DNA of 19,878 bases, from the NCBI GenBank assembly GCA_021820675.1, contig JAKADI010000001.1, positions 1-19,878 of the forward strand, written 5' to 3'. A program made the translations under genes and the position numbers. Every line of letters starts with the position of its first letter. Positions within the stretch are counted from its first letter, which is position 1. The notes beneath the pieces are model-generated. The model searched no databases. It was not told the origin of the DNA and saw only the letters and a list, made by a program, of their open reading frames with translations. Shown one piece after another: positions 1 through 6,228 of the stretch. The stretch comes from Bacillota bacterium (GTDB lineage: Bacteria; Bacillota; Sulfobacillia; Sulfobacillales; Sulfobacillaceae).

Positions 1-2
1 AA

Positions 3-218
3 TCGTTAACTGGTCGCCAAGATTTTACGCACATGCGAGGAAAGCCTGTTGAAGTGGGCGCGCTGCCGACTGTGTTTCCCCTTTTTCACCCTGCTTATCT
101 CATCTACCGGCAAGCTGCCCGCCGTGTCATGTGTGAAGACTTGGCTGCCTTGGCGCGATATTTCGATGATAGACGCATTGAACATGCGCCGCCCGAGAAC
201 GCCTTTTGTCAGTCTTAG
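3..218 (+). CDS. Uracil-DNA glycosylase, family 4-like, C-terminal part (5' end outside window)
   Basis: Frame 3 is open from the window edge to a TAG at 216-218 and gives about 71 residues. The visible part reads ...MRGKPVEV...FPLFHPAYLIY...RRVMCEDLAALARYF. This matches the C-terminal third of Fe-S type (family 4/5) uracil-DNA glycosylases: an 'RG-x-x-x-E' strand, the HPAYL motif that contacts the DNA minor groove near uracil, then a final helix with a W/C-EDL-x-AL pattern. These enzymes remove uracil from DNA in base excision repair. The catalytic N-terminal motif and the Fe-S cysteines lie upstream of the window and cannot be checked. The last ~17 residues (after ARYFDD) do not resemble the family. 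They may come from the adjacent transposon remnant, which begins directly after the stop. The family call rests on motif recognition only. Confidence 0.7.
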   Translation, partial: SLTGRQDFTHMRGKPVEVGALPTVFPLFHPAYLIYRQAARRVMCEDLAALARYFDDRRIEHAPPENAFCQS

Positions 219-219
219 G

Positions 220-573
220 GTTTGTTGCGGAATTGTTCTGGGATGTTCTGGCGAGGATTTGCCTGTGGCGGGGATGCTCAAAAATCATCACATCGCCCGG
301 GCAATGGCCGATAGGGGCTTCGGAGAATTCCGGCGCCCATTGGCATATAAAGCCCCACAAGCGGGTGTCTCAGGGATTGTCGCCAATCGCGGGTTTCCCC
401 GTCGCAAACGGTGCTCTGCCTGTGGGTATAAGAGGGCGACAATGTCCCTGAGTGTCCGAACCTGGACGTGCCCAGCCTGTGACACGCTCCATGATCGCGA
501 GGTGAATGCGGCGATCAATTTACCGCACGTGGCCGCGAGTTCGGTGAGGGGATCCTCATCCGTTCCGGCGTAA
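220..573 (+). pseudogene. tnpB: TnpB (IS200/IS605 family OrfB) C-terminal remnant
   Basis: The frame carrying this segment is open to a TAA at 571-573. From about position 244 it reads like the C-terminal third of TnpB, the RNA-guided nuclease of IS200/IS605 elements: GEDLPVAGMLKNHHIARA, then GEFRRPLAYKA. Next come a zinc ribbon with two CxxC pairs (CSACG and CPAC) and DREVNAAINL. The E of GEDL and the first D of DREVN correspond to the second and third acidic RuvC residues. The first RuvC aspartate and the whole N-terminal half are absent, because the upstream DNA codes for the uracil-DNA glycosylase end in another frame. This is therefore a 5'-truncated, inactive copy. Some spots are degenerate (KAPQAGVSGIVANRGF against the usual KA..YG..VV.ADR.F). 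No TnpA was seen. The exact left boundary of the remnant is uncertain. Confidence 0.85.
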
Positions 574-782
574 GCGGGACTGCTCGGTGACAGCCTGTGG
601 AGTGCCCGCCTGTGGACGACCGGTCTTGACGGCCCTAAGACGCGGTGGCACCGCGAAGCAGGAAGGTGGCGACAGATTTGGTCAGGTCTGACCAGAAATG
701 GATAAGTCCATCAGACGGTTGAGAGTACGGTGTATTTCAGAGTCCACTGCTCGCGGCGAGGGTGGCTGTTCAACTCTCAACG
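574..782 (+). ncRNA. Probable omega-RNA / IS605 right-end region, plus non-coding flank to 932
   Basis: No gene is visible from 574 to 932. The first ~210 bases look like the non-coding 3' end of an IS605-type element, which in active elements is transcribed as the omega-RNA scaffold that guides TnpB. Short strings recalled from such regions are present: CAGCCTGTGGA near 592-602 and GAAGCAGGAA at 655-664. A perfect 7-bp hairpin (TGGTCAG/CTGACCA, 2-base loop) lies at 679-694. A second hairpin at 744-765 (CCAC/GTGG outer stem, CTCG/CGAG inner) is followed by TTCAAC at 769-774, like the right-end cleavage context of this family. The element boundary and the idea that any RNA is still made are inference. 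Positions 783-932 hold nothing I recognise. Confidence 0.4.
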
Positions 783-932
783 GAAGAACCTCGTTAGAAC
801 TGACCTGTTCGCCCCTCCCCGGCTACAGCAGTGTCTCTCAGCCGATGTATGACAAAGATGGCACACAATCGGTGCTCTGCCTTTCTATCGAAGAGACCGT
901 CCACAGTAAAAATTCTGCATCACGTCGCACCA

Positions 933-1220
933 TTAAGAGAAACAGGGAGCAAGACCAGGCCCATATTTTGTCGGAACAAACTGAATAATCTCGTACGCAG
1001 CTAACCCTGCACGGTAAAAGGGGTCTTCTTTAGTAATTTGTTCAACTTCCGATTCGTGGTCCGCACGCACGAGAATAACTCCACCAGTGCGAGGAATGCG
1101 CCTCCCTGAGCAAATGAACCGACCTTGTTCATAGAATCTGTCCAAAAATGCCGCGTGTTGGGCCAGTAATTGGTCAATCTGCTCCAATGGGGCCAAATAC
1201 GTTAATATAACCACAAACAT
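933..1220 (-). CDS. YciI-family protein
   Basis: The 95-residue protein MFVVILTYLAPLEQIDQLLAQHAAFLD... fits the YCII-related domain: an alpha-beta ferredoxin-like fold of ~90-100 residues with a conserved histidine (H22, in LAQHAAFLD) and a second block GRRIPRTGGVILVRA. The family pattern ends in DPFYRAGLAAYEIIQFVP, which is present. The biochemical role of most YciI proteins is unknown; some relatives act in chlorinated aromatic or muconolactone-type chemistry. The ATG at 1220 follows GGAAGGTGA with about 6 bases of spacing, a good ribosome binding site. The gene lies downstream of, and on the same strand as, the F420-type oxidoreductase. A 206-base gap separates the two, so they may or may not share a transcript. 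The length is normal and no damage is seen. Confidence 0.88.
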   Translation of the reverse strand: MFVVILTYLAPLEQIDQLLAQHAAFLDRFYEQGRFICSGRRIPRTGGVILVRADHESEVEQITKEDPFYRAGLAAYEIIQFVPTKYGPGLAPCFS

Positions 1221-1267
1221 CGCATCACCTTCCTTCAGAAATGCTCTCCCCTGTCGTGATTCATTCT

Positions 1268-1281
1268 CCTAGCCGGCTAGG
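1268..1281. promoter_or_regulatory. 14-bp perfect palindrome upstream of the YciI gene
   Basis: CCTAGCCGGCTAGG is a perfect palindrome 48 bases upstream of the YciI start codon, within the gap between the oxidoreductase end (1427) and the YciI gene. It could be an operator for a dimeric regulator or part of a weak terminator for the upstream gene. No T-run follows on either strand, so an intrinsic terminator is unlikely. Function is inference. Confidence 0.3.
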
Positions 1282-1426
1282 GATGCTTCGCCAATCACTA
1301 ACTGTTTACTGGTATGTCCAGCCGCGAAAGGATGGATGGGGCTCCATCAACCTCGCCAACTTTGCCGGTACACAAAATATATTGATGGCCACTTGCCGAA
1401 AAACCATCATTAGCACTAATTTTTGG

Positions 1427-2053
1427 CTAAACCCACAATCGGTAAGATATTCGCGGATAATAACCATAGCGAATACCGAGTTCCCGGGCAAGAACTGTCA
1501 TGCGTTCAATGGTGCGATTGTTTCGCAATGGCCCAGCATCCAAAAATCGAAATGGCAGCCCCTGAAATAATTGCAGAAGTTGTGCTTTGGGTTGAGGATC
1601 GTTGCTGGTAACAAACACATCACTGACAGGCTCTTGTGTCGTAGACGATTCCAGGACAGACCAAAAAGTATTTTTGAAACAGCCTACAACAAATGTGCGC
1701 GGCAAAGCGCGCTGGATTTCTTCGGCCGCTGAAGTACTGCAATCGAGAAGCAAGTCATCAAACGCAGTATTGAACGGATTGGTGATATCGATTAATATTT
1801 TCCCTGCTAGAGCATCTGACATCTCGGGTATCCACTCCATAAGATCCGAGTACCACAGTGCGGGAATGATGATATCGGCCTGAAGGGCATCTTTATACGC
1901 GCACAGTGTCACTTTGTTAACCCAGGGCAGCTTCCGCTCGACAACCTGGTGCGGATCGCGGGTTGCCCACAAGACGGCTTCGGGCCCCTTAGACAAGAGG
2001 TGGGCCAGTCCTGTGCCCATTCGGCCAGTACCTATAACCGCAATGGTTTTCAT
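1427..2053 (-). CDS. NADP-binding oxidoreductase, coenzyme F420-dependent reductase family
   Basis: This 208-residue protein starts MKTIAVIGTGRMGTGLAHLLS, a Rossmann-fold dinucleotide-binding loop (GTGRMGTG, residues 8-15). WATRDP follows at the end of the second strand, a place where NADP phosphate is usually read. The order of blocks is that of the F420:NADP oxidoreductase-like family (COG2085 type). It includes ADIIIPALWYSDL, ILIDITNPF and a central FVVGCFKNTFW segment, where archaeal relatives have KAFNT. Members reduce or oxidise F420 or use only NADP(H) for unknown substrates, so the true substrate is open. The ATG at 2053 is preceded by AAGGGGGAG with ~9 bases of spacing. It is divergent from the LysR gene, which suggests it is the regulator's target. 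Length is normal. Confidence 0.85.
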   Translation of the reverse strand: MKTIAVIGTGRMGTGLAHLLSKGPEAVLWATRDPHQVVERKLPWVNKVTLCAYKDALQADIIIPALWYSDLMEWIPEMSDALAGKILIDITNPFNTAFDDLLLDCSTSAAEEIQRALPRTFVVGCFKNTFWSVLESSTTQEPVSDVFVTSNDPQPKAQLLQLFQGLPFRFLDAGPLRNNRTIERMTVLARELGIRYGYYPRISYRLWV

Positions 2054-2088
2054 GTTATTTATCTCCCCCTTGCATTTACCGTATCATG

Positions 2089-2103
2089 CTGCTCCGAAAG
2101 CAG
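2089..2103. promoter_or_regulatory. Probable LysR-type binding box (T-N11-A)
   Basis: CTGCT, five bases, AGCAG forms a dyad in the 96-base gap between the divergent oxidoreductase and LysR genes. The T at 2090 and A at 2102 are separated by exactly 11 bases inside the dyad. This matches the T-N11-A box that LysR-type regulators bind at the genes they control. That the neighbouring LysR protein binds here is inference. Confidence 0.5.
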
Positions 2104-2149
2104 GGAAGTTCCACAATGGATGGAAGGACAAACCTTTAGGAAGGGGATC

Positions 2150-3025
2150 GTGACTCTCATGCAATTTGCCTGGATACAAACCTTTTTTGCCACTGTAAAG
2201 ACAGGAAGCCTCTCCCGGGCTGCTGAAGAGCTCCATTTGACGCCGCCTGCGGCAGGAAAACACATTCGCCGCCTTGAAGAGTGTCTCGGCACCCCTCTAT
2301 TCATTCGCTCTGCCCATGGCATGGCGCTCAACGATGTTGGCAAGCAGCTCGCGGCACCGTTTCACGAGATCTTAAACGCTTGGGACGAGGTGCAGCGGGT
2401 GGTATCCAGGCCGTCAAAACCTGTTCGCATCGGGACCTTGCCGAGTTTGGCGACAACCGTTGCACCCCGCGTCTTATGGAACTTTCATACCATTCAACGA
2501 CAGCAAGCCGAGTTAGTCCTCTATTCCACATCAGCGCTGATCACTCAAGCCATCATCCATGGAGAAGTCGACATGGGGTTCATGGACGGACGATCTGCTC
2601 CCTCGGAATATTGGAACATTCCCCTGTTCTCGGAGTCCCTTGTTCTTGCCATAGGCCACAAACACCATTTGGCTCAATGTGAAAGCGTGCCCTTGGAGGC
2701 TCTTGAAGTGGAGTCCCTTATCATGTATTCAGACAGCTGTGATGTCCGTCAAGGCGTCGAGCAACATCTTCAAGTGCATGGCCGCCGTTTGCATGCGACC
2801 CTGGAAATGCCCTTTGGCGCTTCTTTGTTAACAGGCGTCGCGTCAGGTCTAGGAATTTCCGTGGTGCCCAAGTCGGTTATGATCCATTACGATAAGACTC
2901 GAATCGCATGGAGACGGCTGGAGAACGGTCCTGCTCGAAACATCGTGGCTGTAGCACGCTCCTCACAGTGGGGATCATTGTTAACGGCATGCCTGCCGGA
3001 TTTTGCGGTAGTGCAATGTGAATAA
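2150..3025 (+). CDS. LysR-family transcriptional regulator
   Basis: The N-terminal ~65 residues are a winged helix-turn-helix of the LysR type: FAWIQTFFATVKTGSLSRAA followed by EELHLTPPAAGKHIRRLEECLGTPLFIRS. The rest is the two-lobed effector domain (PVRIGTLPSLATTVAPRVL..., then GEVDMGFMDG and a late GASLLTGVASGLGISVVP block). GTG at 2150 lies 5 bases behind AGGAAGG (2138-2144) and an in-frame ATG lies at 2159 (14 bases). I chose GTG on spacing, giving about 291 residues; the ATG would give 288, and both are normal lengths for the family. The reading frame stays open further upstream to 1949, but that part overlaps the divergent gene and has no LysR-like sequence. It probably controls the divergent F420-type oxidoreductase through the box at 2089-2103. 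The effector is unknown. Confidence 0.9.
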   Translation: MTLMQFAWIQTFFATVKTGSLSRAAEELHLTPPAAGKHIRRLEECLGTPLFIRSAHGMALNDVGKQLAAPFHEILNAWDEVQRVVSRPSKPVRIGTLPSLATTVAPRVLWNFHTIQRQQAELVLYSTSALITQAIIHGEVDMGFMDGRSAPSEYWNIPLFSESLVLAIGHKHHLAQCESVPLEALEVESLIMYSDSCDVRQGVEQHLQVHGRRLHATLEMPFGASLLTGVASGLGISVVPKSVMIHYDKTRIAWRRLENGPARNIVAVARSSQWGSLLTACLPDFAVVQCE

Positions 3026-3478
3026 ATAACGCAAGGGGTTCTTTGACCCTAGTCAGCGGTTCGATGAGGGGCGCCGCACTGTATGCATGCTTTTTAATAG
3101 CGCACGCCAGTGGAATTGATGACGTGACTTGCCCGCCAAACATGCCACTGGGTCATCGTATTTGACGTGACATATTGAGTGTGATTATCAAGCTGTAGCA
3201 CACCGGGCGACGCACAATCCGAATCAGCCAGGAATTCGGTTCTCTTTGAGACTCCCATGGCCTCGCGGCCACAATAGAGGATGAAACCGGGGCCGTGGAG
3301 AATCTTGTTGTGCCGTACCCTTTCTCTGGTGCTTGTCGGCCGACTTTGAGACGGGTCCGGGGAGGGATTGAGCACATCAGATTGTTGCACGTCCTAGCGG
3401 ACGCGGCACGCAGGGTCGTCTTCACCCCGTTCCCCTCCCTACACTCGGAGACGTCTTTCTTTCATGAAGGCTGTCGTC
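3026..3478. other. Gene-free stretch; probably includes the non-coding left part of the IS110 remnant
   Basis: No open frame here resembles a known protein; those on both strands have unlikely compositions. Two weak structures stand out. One is an inverted repeat CCGAAT/ATTCGG at 3219-3224 and 3234-3239. The other is an imperfect long-range stem between about 3252-3262 (CTCCCATGGCC) and 3291-3300 (GGCCGTGGAG). The last ~200 bases lie directly upstream of the IS110 recombinase start. In intact IS110 elements that position holds the non-coding RNA region (bridge RNA/seekRNA). Assignment to the element is inference. Confidence 0.35.
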
Positions 3479-3760
3479 ATGGATGTGTGTTTCTCCTCCT
3501 GCGCGGGATTCGATGTCATCGTGGTCTGTATCATCACGCCGCGTGGTTGGAGGCCGAACGGATTACCGTGTCGCCATGGAGGCGACGGGAGTCTATTGGA
3601 AGCTGGTCTATAACGTGCTGGAAAGGGTGTCGTCGCTCACCCTCTGGGTCGTCAATGCTCAACTCAACACATCAAACACGTCCCCGGGCGCAAAACGGAT
3701 GTGCAAGATGCGCAGTGGCTGGCCGATCTCTTAGCTCGGGGTGTCGCCAGGGGAAATGGT
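3479..3760 (+). pseudogene. IS110-family recombinase/transposase remnant, frameshifted
   Basis: Three pieces of an IS110-type DEDD recombinase follow each other in different frames. Frame 2 from ATG 3479 gives MDVCFSSCAGFDVIVVC, matching the family start MDV...CAG(L)DVH, although the expected His is lost. Frame 3 around 3570-3655 gives YRVAMEATGVYWKLVYNVLE and LWVVNAQ, the second DEDD block (MEATG-x-YW). Frame 2 again from 3668 gives HIKHVPGRKTDVQDAQWLADLLARG, the very typical VPGRKTD-x-DA-x-W block. Roughly 20-30 residues are missing between pieces one and two, and all of the C-terminal domain (with the catalytic serine) is gone. The copy is dead. It sits between the LysR and hydrolase genes, downstream of the former and convergent with the latter. 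Confidence 0.88.
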
Positions 3761-3797
3761 AAAACAAGAACCGTTGTGGGCGGTCCTTGTTTTTTAT
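3761..3797. terminator. Intrinsic terminator, likely bidirectional, downstream of the hydrolase gene
   Basis: An A-rich arm and CAAGAACC (3765-3772) pair with GGTCCTTG (3782-3789), with a single mismatch and a 9-base loop. T7 follows on the plus strand (3790-3796), and TTGTTTT follows on the minus strand (complement of 3761-3767). It lies 15 bases beyond the hydrolase stop codon, so its main role is probably to end that minus-strand transcript. Confidence 0.7.
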
Positions 3798-3811
3798 TAT
3801 GCGGCGACTTT

Positions 3812-4612
3812 TCAGACGATGGTAATTGATGGCAGCCGACGTTCAAGAAAATGGGCAATGGTTTGGTTAGTTAATTGGGGCGCTTCAATATGCGGTAAAT
3901 GCCCAACCTCGTCAAACACGACCAACTCCGCATCGGGCAAAGCTTTTTCAAGGGCTCTCCCATATGCCAGGGGAATGATACGGTCTTCACGTCCCCAAAT
4001 CAGCAGAGCAGGCATCGTGGCCTGGTTGAGATTTTGGGCGGGATCGGGCACAATGCCTTGAGAACCCAGGTACCTTGCGAATACCCCGCGACCACGGTTG
4101 AGTTCCTGGGCATCGTCCAGAGTCCGGTACGGGGTAAACTGGCGGTAGCGTTCAGGATCGTGCACTAAACCTGACATGAATTGATTCGGCGGCAAAGTTA
4201 AGGGATTGACAATGGGCTCGTCCGGTACGCTAACCCCGACACTATCCAGGACGATCAACGCCGACACCATCTCTGGGTAATGAGCGGCAAAAGATAGGGC
4301 GACACGTCCGCCCATGGAGTTACCGCCCAAAATGCATTGAGAAATGCCTAATGCATCTAACCATCCTTTTAAAACCGGAGGAATGTGGTCGACCGATTCG
4401 ACGCCATCAATCCACTCTGATCGTCCAAAACCTGGCATGTCAGGGGCGATAACGCGCAATGACGGGGAGAAGTGCTCAAGTTGATGCCAAAAGGCCTTGC
4501 CAGTGCCACCTCCGCCATGCAATAAGATGAGGGGATATCCCCGGCCGCCTTCAAACCAACTAAATCCTTTGCCGCGCCACTGGCTGGAGTGGCGTATAAT
4601 ATCGGTTGAAAT
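3812..4612 (-). CDS. Alpha/beta hydrolase, meta-cleavage-product hydrolase-like
   Basis: The protein has the alpha/beta-hydrolase order of motifs: oxyanion-hole LLHGGGGTG (near residue 31), APDMPGFGRS, and a nucleophile elbow GGNSMGG (Ser ~99). The acid is in WGREDRI (Asp ~210) and the base in GHLPHIEAP (His ~238). GNSMGG and the HGGGG-type loop resemble C-C bond hydrolases of aromatic ring-cleavage pathways (BphD/MhpC type), but esterases and other hydrolases share them, so the substrate is open. No ATG, GTG or TTG lies before residue 31, and starting at the TTG at 4522 would remove the first core strand. A perfect AAGGAGG (4621-4627) stands 8 bases before an in-frame ATT at 4610-4612, which I take as the start; it gives 266 residues, a normal length. 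The gene is divergent from thiL. Confidence 0.88.
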   Translation of the reverse strand: MSTDIIRHSSQWRGKGFSWFEGGRGYPLILLHGGGGTGKAFWHQLEHFSPSLRVIAPDMPGFGRSEWIDGVESVDHIPPVLKGWLDALGISQCILGGNSMGGRVALSFAAHYPEMVSALIVLDSVGVSVPDEPIVNPLTLPPNQFMSGLVHDPERYRQFTPYRTLDDAQELNRGRGVFARYLGSQGIVPDPAQNLNQATMPALLIWGREDRIIPLAYGRALEKALPDAELVVFDEVGHLPHIEAPQLTNQTIAHFLERRLPSITIV

Positions 4613-4627
4613 GGTTGTCGCCTCCTT
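4610..4627 (-). promoter_or_regulatory. Ribosome binding site that decides a rare ATT start for the hydrolase
   Basis: On the minus strand AAGGAGG (4627 to 4621) is followed by eight bases and then ATT (4612 to 4610), in frame with the hydrolase. No standard start codon is available in this frame between here and the middle of the first core strand. ATT is a known rare initiator (for example infC). Confidence 0.65.
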
Positions 4628-4629
4628 GC

Positions 4630-4657
4630 GTAAACTGTCGTTATTGTAAACTTGTCG
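4630..4657. repeat. Imperfect tandem direct repeat in the hydrolase/thiL divergent promoter region
   Basis: GTAAACTGTCG (4630-4640) and GTAAACTTGTCG (4646-4657) differ by one inserted T and begin 16 bases apart. They lie between two divergent genes, where operators are expected. No regulator is suggested by the sequence itself. Confidence 0.4.
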
Positions 4658-4753
4658 TCTATTCCGATGGAAGAGAAGGGAAGAATTTAGAAAAGAGAAT
4701 ATATGGATATTCTAAAAGTGGGAAACTTAAGGATTTGCACACAAGGTGAAAGC

Positions 4754-5767
4754 ATGAAAGTTAAAGATGTTGGCGAGAGAGCCCTGGTTTCGACGATACA
4801 TCGGCTTCAAGCTATTGTGCCCATGGGATATCTGGGTATTGGTGACGACGCCGCTTATGTCCCACCTTCTGCTGAAGGGTGGCTTATTAGCCAGGATATG
4901 CTGGTTGAGGACGTCCATTTTCGCTGGGATTGGGTGACACCGGAGCAATTGGGAGAGAAGGCTGTCTGTGTCAATGTCAGCGACATTGCCGCAATGGGCG
5001 GAATACCCAAGGCCATTTTAACGAGTATTGCTGTACCCGGTGAATTTGAGATGGGCGACATCGAAGCGTTGTACCGGGGAATGGCTAAGGCGCTGGATCG
5101 ATACGGGGCCGTTTTGCTGGGCGGCGACACCGTTTTCTCTCCCGATAGAATGACTCTCGATGTATCCATTGTGGGACATCCTGGGAGTAAAGGCCCTATT
5201 TTGTTGTCTGGTGCGAAGCCTGGAGATCGACTGTTTGTGACGGGCCGCCTGGGTGCAGCGTATGCGGGTTACATATTACTATCCCATAACGTGAGCTGGC
5301 CAAGCACCTCCCTCCAATACCGGAGTGTGTTGCAAGCCCACTTGGCACCGGTGGCTCGTGTTGAGGCCGGCACCAAACTAGGCCTGTTGGCGCATGCGAT
5401 GACAGATATTTCCGACGGACTGGTGAGCGAATTAAAAGCCATGGCACGCTTTGGGGGAATCGGCGTCAAAATTGAAGCAGACCGGATTCCTATTGACCAG
5501 GCAACGAAGATGGTGGCTGCCGAATATGGCAAAGATCCCATCGATTTTGCATTGTACGGAGGAGAGGACTACGAATTGCTGGCAGCCATTCCCCCGTCGC
5601 GGGTGAATGAGGCGGAAAGTTTGTGTTTGGGGTGTGGAGTGGCAATCACTGAAATTGGGGTGGTCACAGACACTTTGGGTATTCACATTGTACGGGAGGA
5701 AGAGGAGATAGCCGTAGATGAACGAAAGGGATTTCACCACTTCGCCGTGGATCGTGACGAGCCATAG
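4754..5767 (+). CDS. thiL: Thiamine-monophosphate kinase
   Basis: ThiL phosphorylates thiamine monophosphate to thiamine diphosphate with ATP, the last step of the cofactor pathway. The protein (about 337 residues) belongs to the PurM-like ATP-binding fold. It shows GIGDDAAYV near the N-terminus, then SQDMLVEDVHFRWDW, VNVSDIAAMGG, LLGGDTV and GAKPGDRLFVTG. Later blocks are DISDGLVSEL and LYGGEDYELL, the acidic motifs that bind Mg and substrate. I chose ATG 4754: it has AAGGTGA 4-5 bases upstream and matches the usual family start (MKVKDVGE...). An ATG at 4703 would add 17 residues with a poor binding site. It is the first gene of the run thiL-tsaE-tsaB-rimI. Its end overlaps tsaE by 50 bases, which suggests translational coupling. 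No other thiamine genes are nearby. Confidence 0.95.
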   Translation: MKVKDVGERALVSTIHRLQAIVPMGYLGIGDDAAYVPPSAEGWLISQDMLVEDVHFRWDWVTPEQLGEKAVCVNVSDIAAMGGIPKAILTSIAVPGEFEMGDIEALYRGMAKALDRYGAVLLGGDTVFSPDRMTLDVSIVGHPGSKGPILLSGAKPGDRLFVTGRLGAAYAGYILLSHNVSWPSTSLQYRSVLQAHLAPVARVEAGTKLGLLAHAMTDISDGLVSELKAMARFGGIGVKIEADRIPIDQATKMVAAEYGKDPIDFALYGGEDYELLAAIPPSRVNEAESLCLGCGVAITEIGVVTDTLGIHIVREEEEIAVDERKGFHHFAVDRDEP

Positions 5768-6227
5768 TGTCGATCAAACCCGGCTTATCGCCCATGACAT
5801 TAACCAGCTGATTTTCCCTACGGCAGTGGTGCTGTTATCCGGTGATTTGGGAGCCGGGAAAACGACGATCATCCAGGCAATGTTAGCAGATTTAGGTTAC
5901 GCGGGTCCTGTTAAATCGCCAACTTTTGATCTGGTCCATCTTTACGAATGTGACAGGGTGACAGTATATCATGTGGATTTATACCGAATTCAAAGTTTGG
6001 TGGAACTTGAGGTGCTGGATTTGCCTCATGATGGTGGGGGCAGAAATGTCTTGTTGGCCGAGTGGGGCGATGCCTTAGCAGGCCTTTATCCAGATTATTT
6101 CCATTTAGTTTGTGAACTCTGTGGCCCCCGCTGTCGCCGGTTTAGCCTGACCGTGCATGGTGATGCCTATCAAAGCCGATGGCGGCAGTGGAGGCGCGAG
6201 ATGGCACAAAAGGAGATAAATTCATAA
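5718..6227 (+). CDS. tsaE: tRNA threonylcarbamoyladenosine biosynthesis ATPase TsaE
   Basis: TsaE is the small ATPase that works with TsaB and TsaD to turn over the complex placing t6A at position 37 of ANN-decoding tRNAs. The 169-residue protein has a Walker A loop SGDLGAGKTT (41-50). It also has the family-specific KSPTFDLVHLY switch, the HVDLYRI motif and LLAEWGD, which correspond to the HxDxYR and EW blocks of the family. The ATG at 5718 lies inside the thiL frame and is preceded by GAGGAAGAGGAG with ~10 bases of spacing. The C-terminal ~30 residues are basic and less conserved. tsaB starts one base after the tsaE stop, so the three t6A genes and rimI are probably one transcript, with tsaD a little further on. 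The length is slightly above the usual ~150. Confidence 0.95.
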   Translation: MNERDFTTSPWIVTSHSVDQTRLIAHDINQLIFPTAVVLLSGDLGAGKTTIIQAMLADLGYAGPVKSPTFDLVHLYECDRVTVYHVDLYRIQSLVELEVLDLPHDGGGRNVLLAEWGDALAGLYPDYFHLVCELCGPRCRRFSLTVHGDAYQSRWRQWRREMAQKEINS

Positions 6228-6228
6228 C

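Noticed and set aside
698..988. Plus-strand open frame of 96 codons after the TnpB remnant
   Set aside because: It has no family resemblance and unlikely composition, and it overlaps the IS right end and the antisense end of the YciI gene.
1241..1570. Plus-strand open frame overlapping the end of the F420-type oxidoreductase
   Set aside because: It is antisense to a gene with clear family motifs and has no ribosome binding site or recognisable protein sequence.
3094..3425. Two minus-strand open frames in the gap before the IS110 remnant
   Set aside because: They overlap each other in different frames, have odd composition and no good ribosome binding site. The stretch is better read as non-coding DNA.
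4520..4522. TTG as the start of the alpha/beta hydrolase
   Set aside because: It has no ribosome binding site and would remove the first core strand; the ATT at 4612 is better supported.
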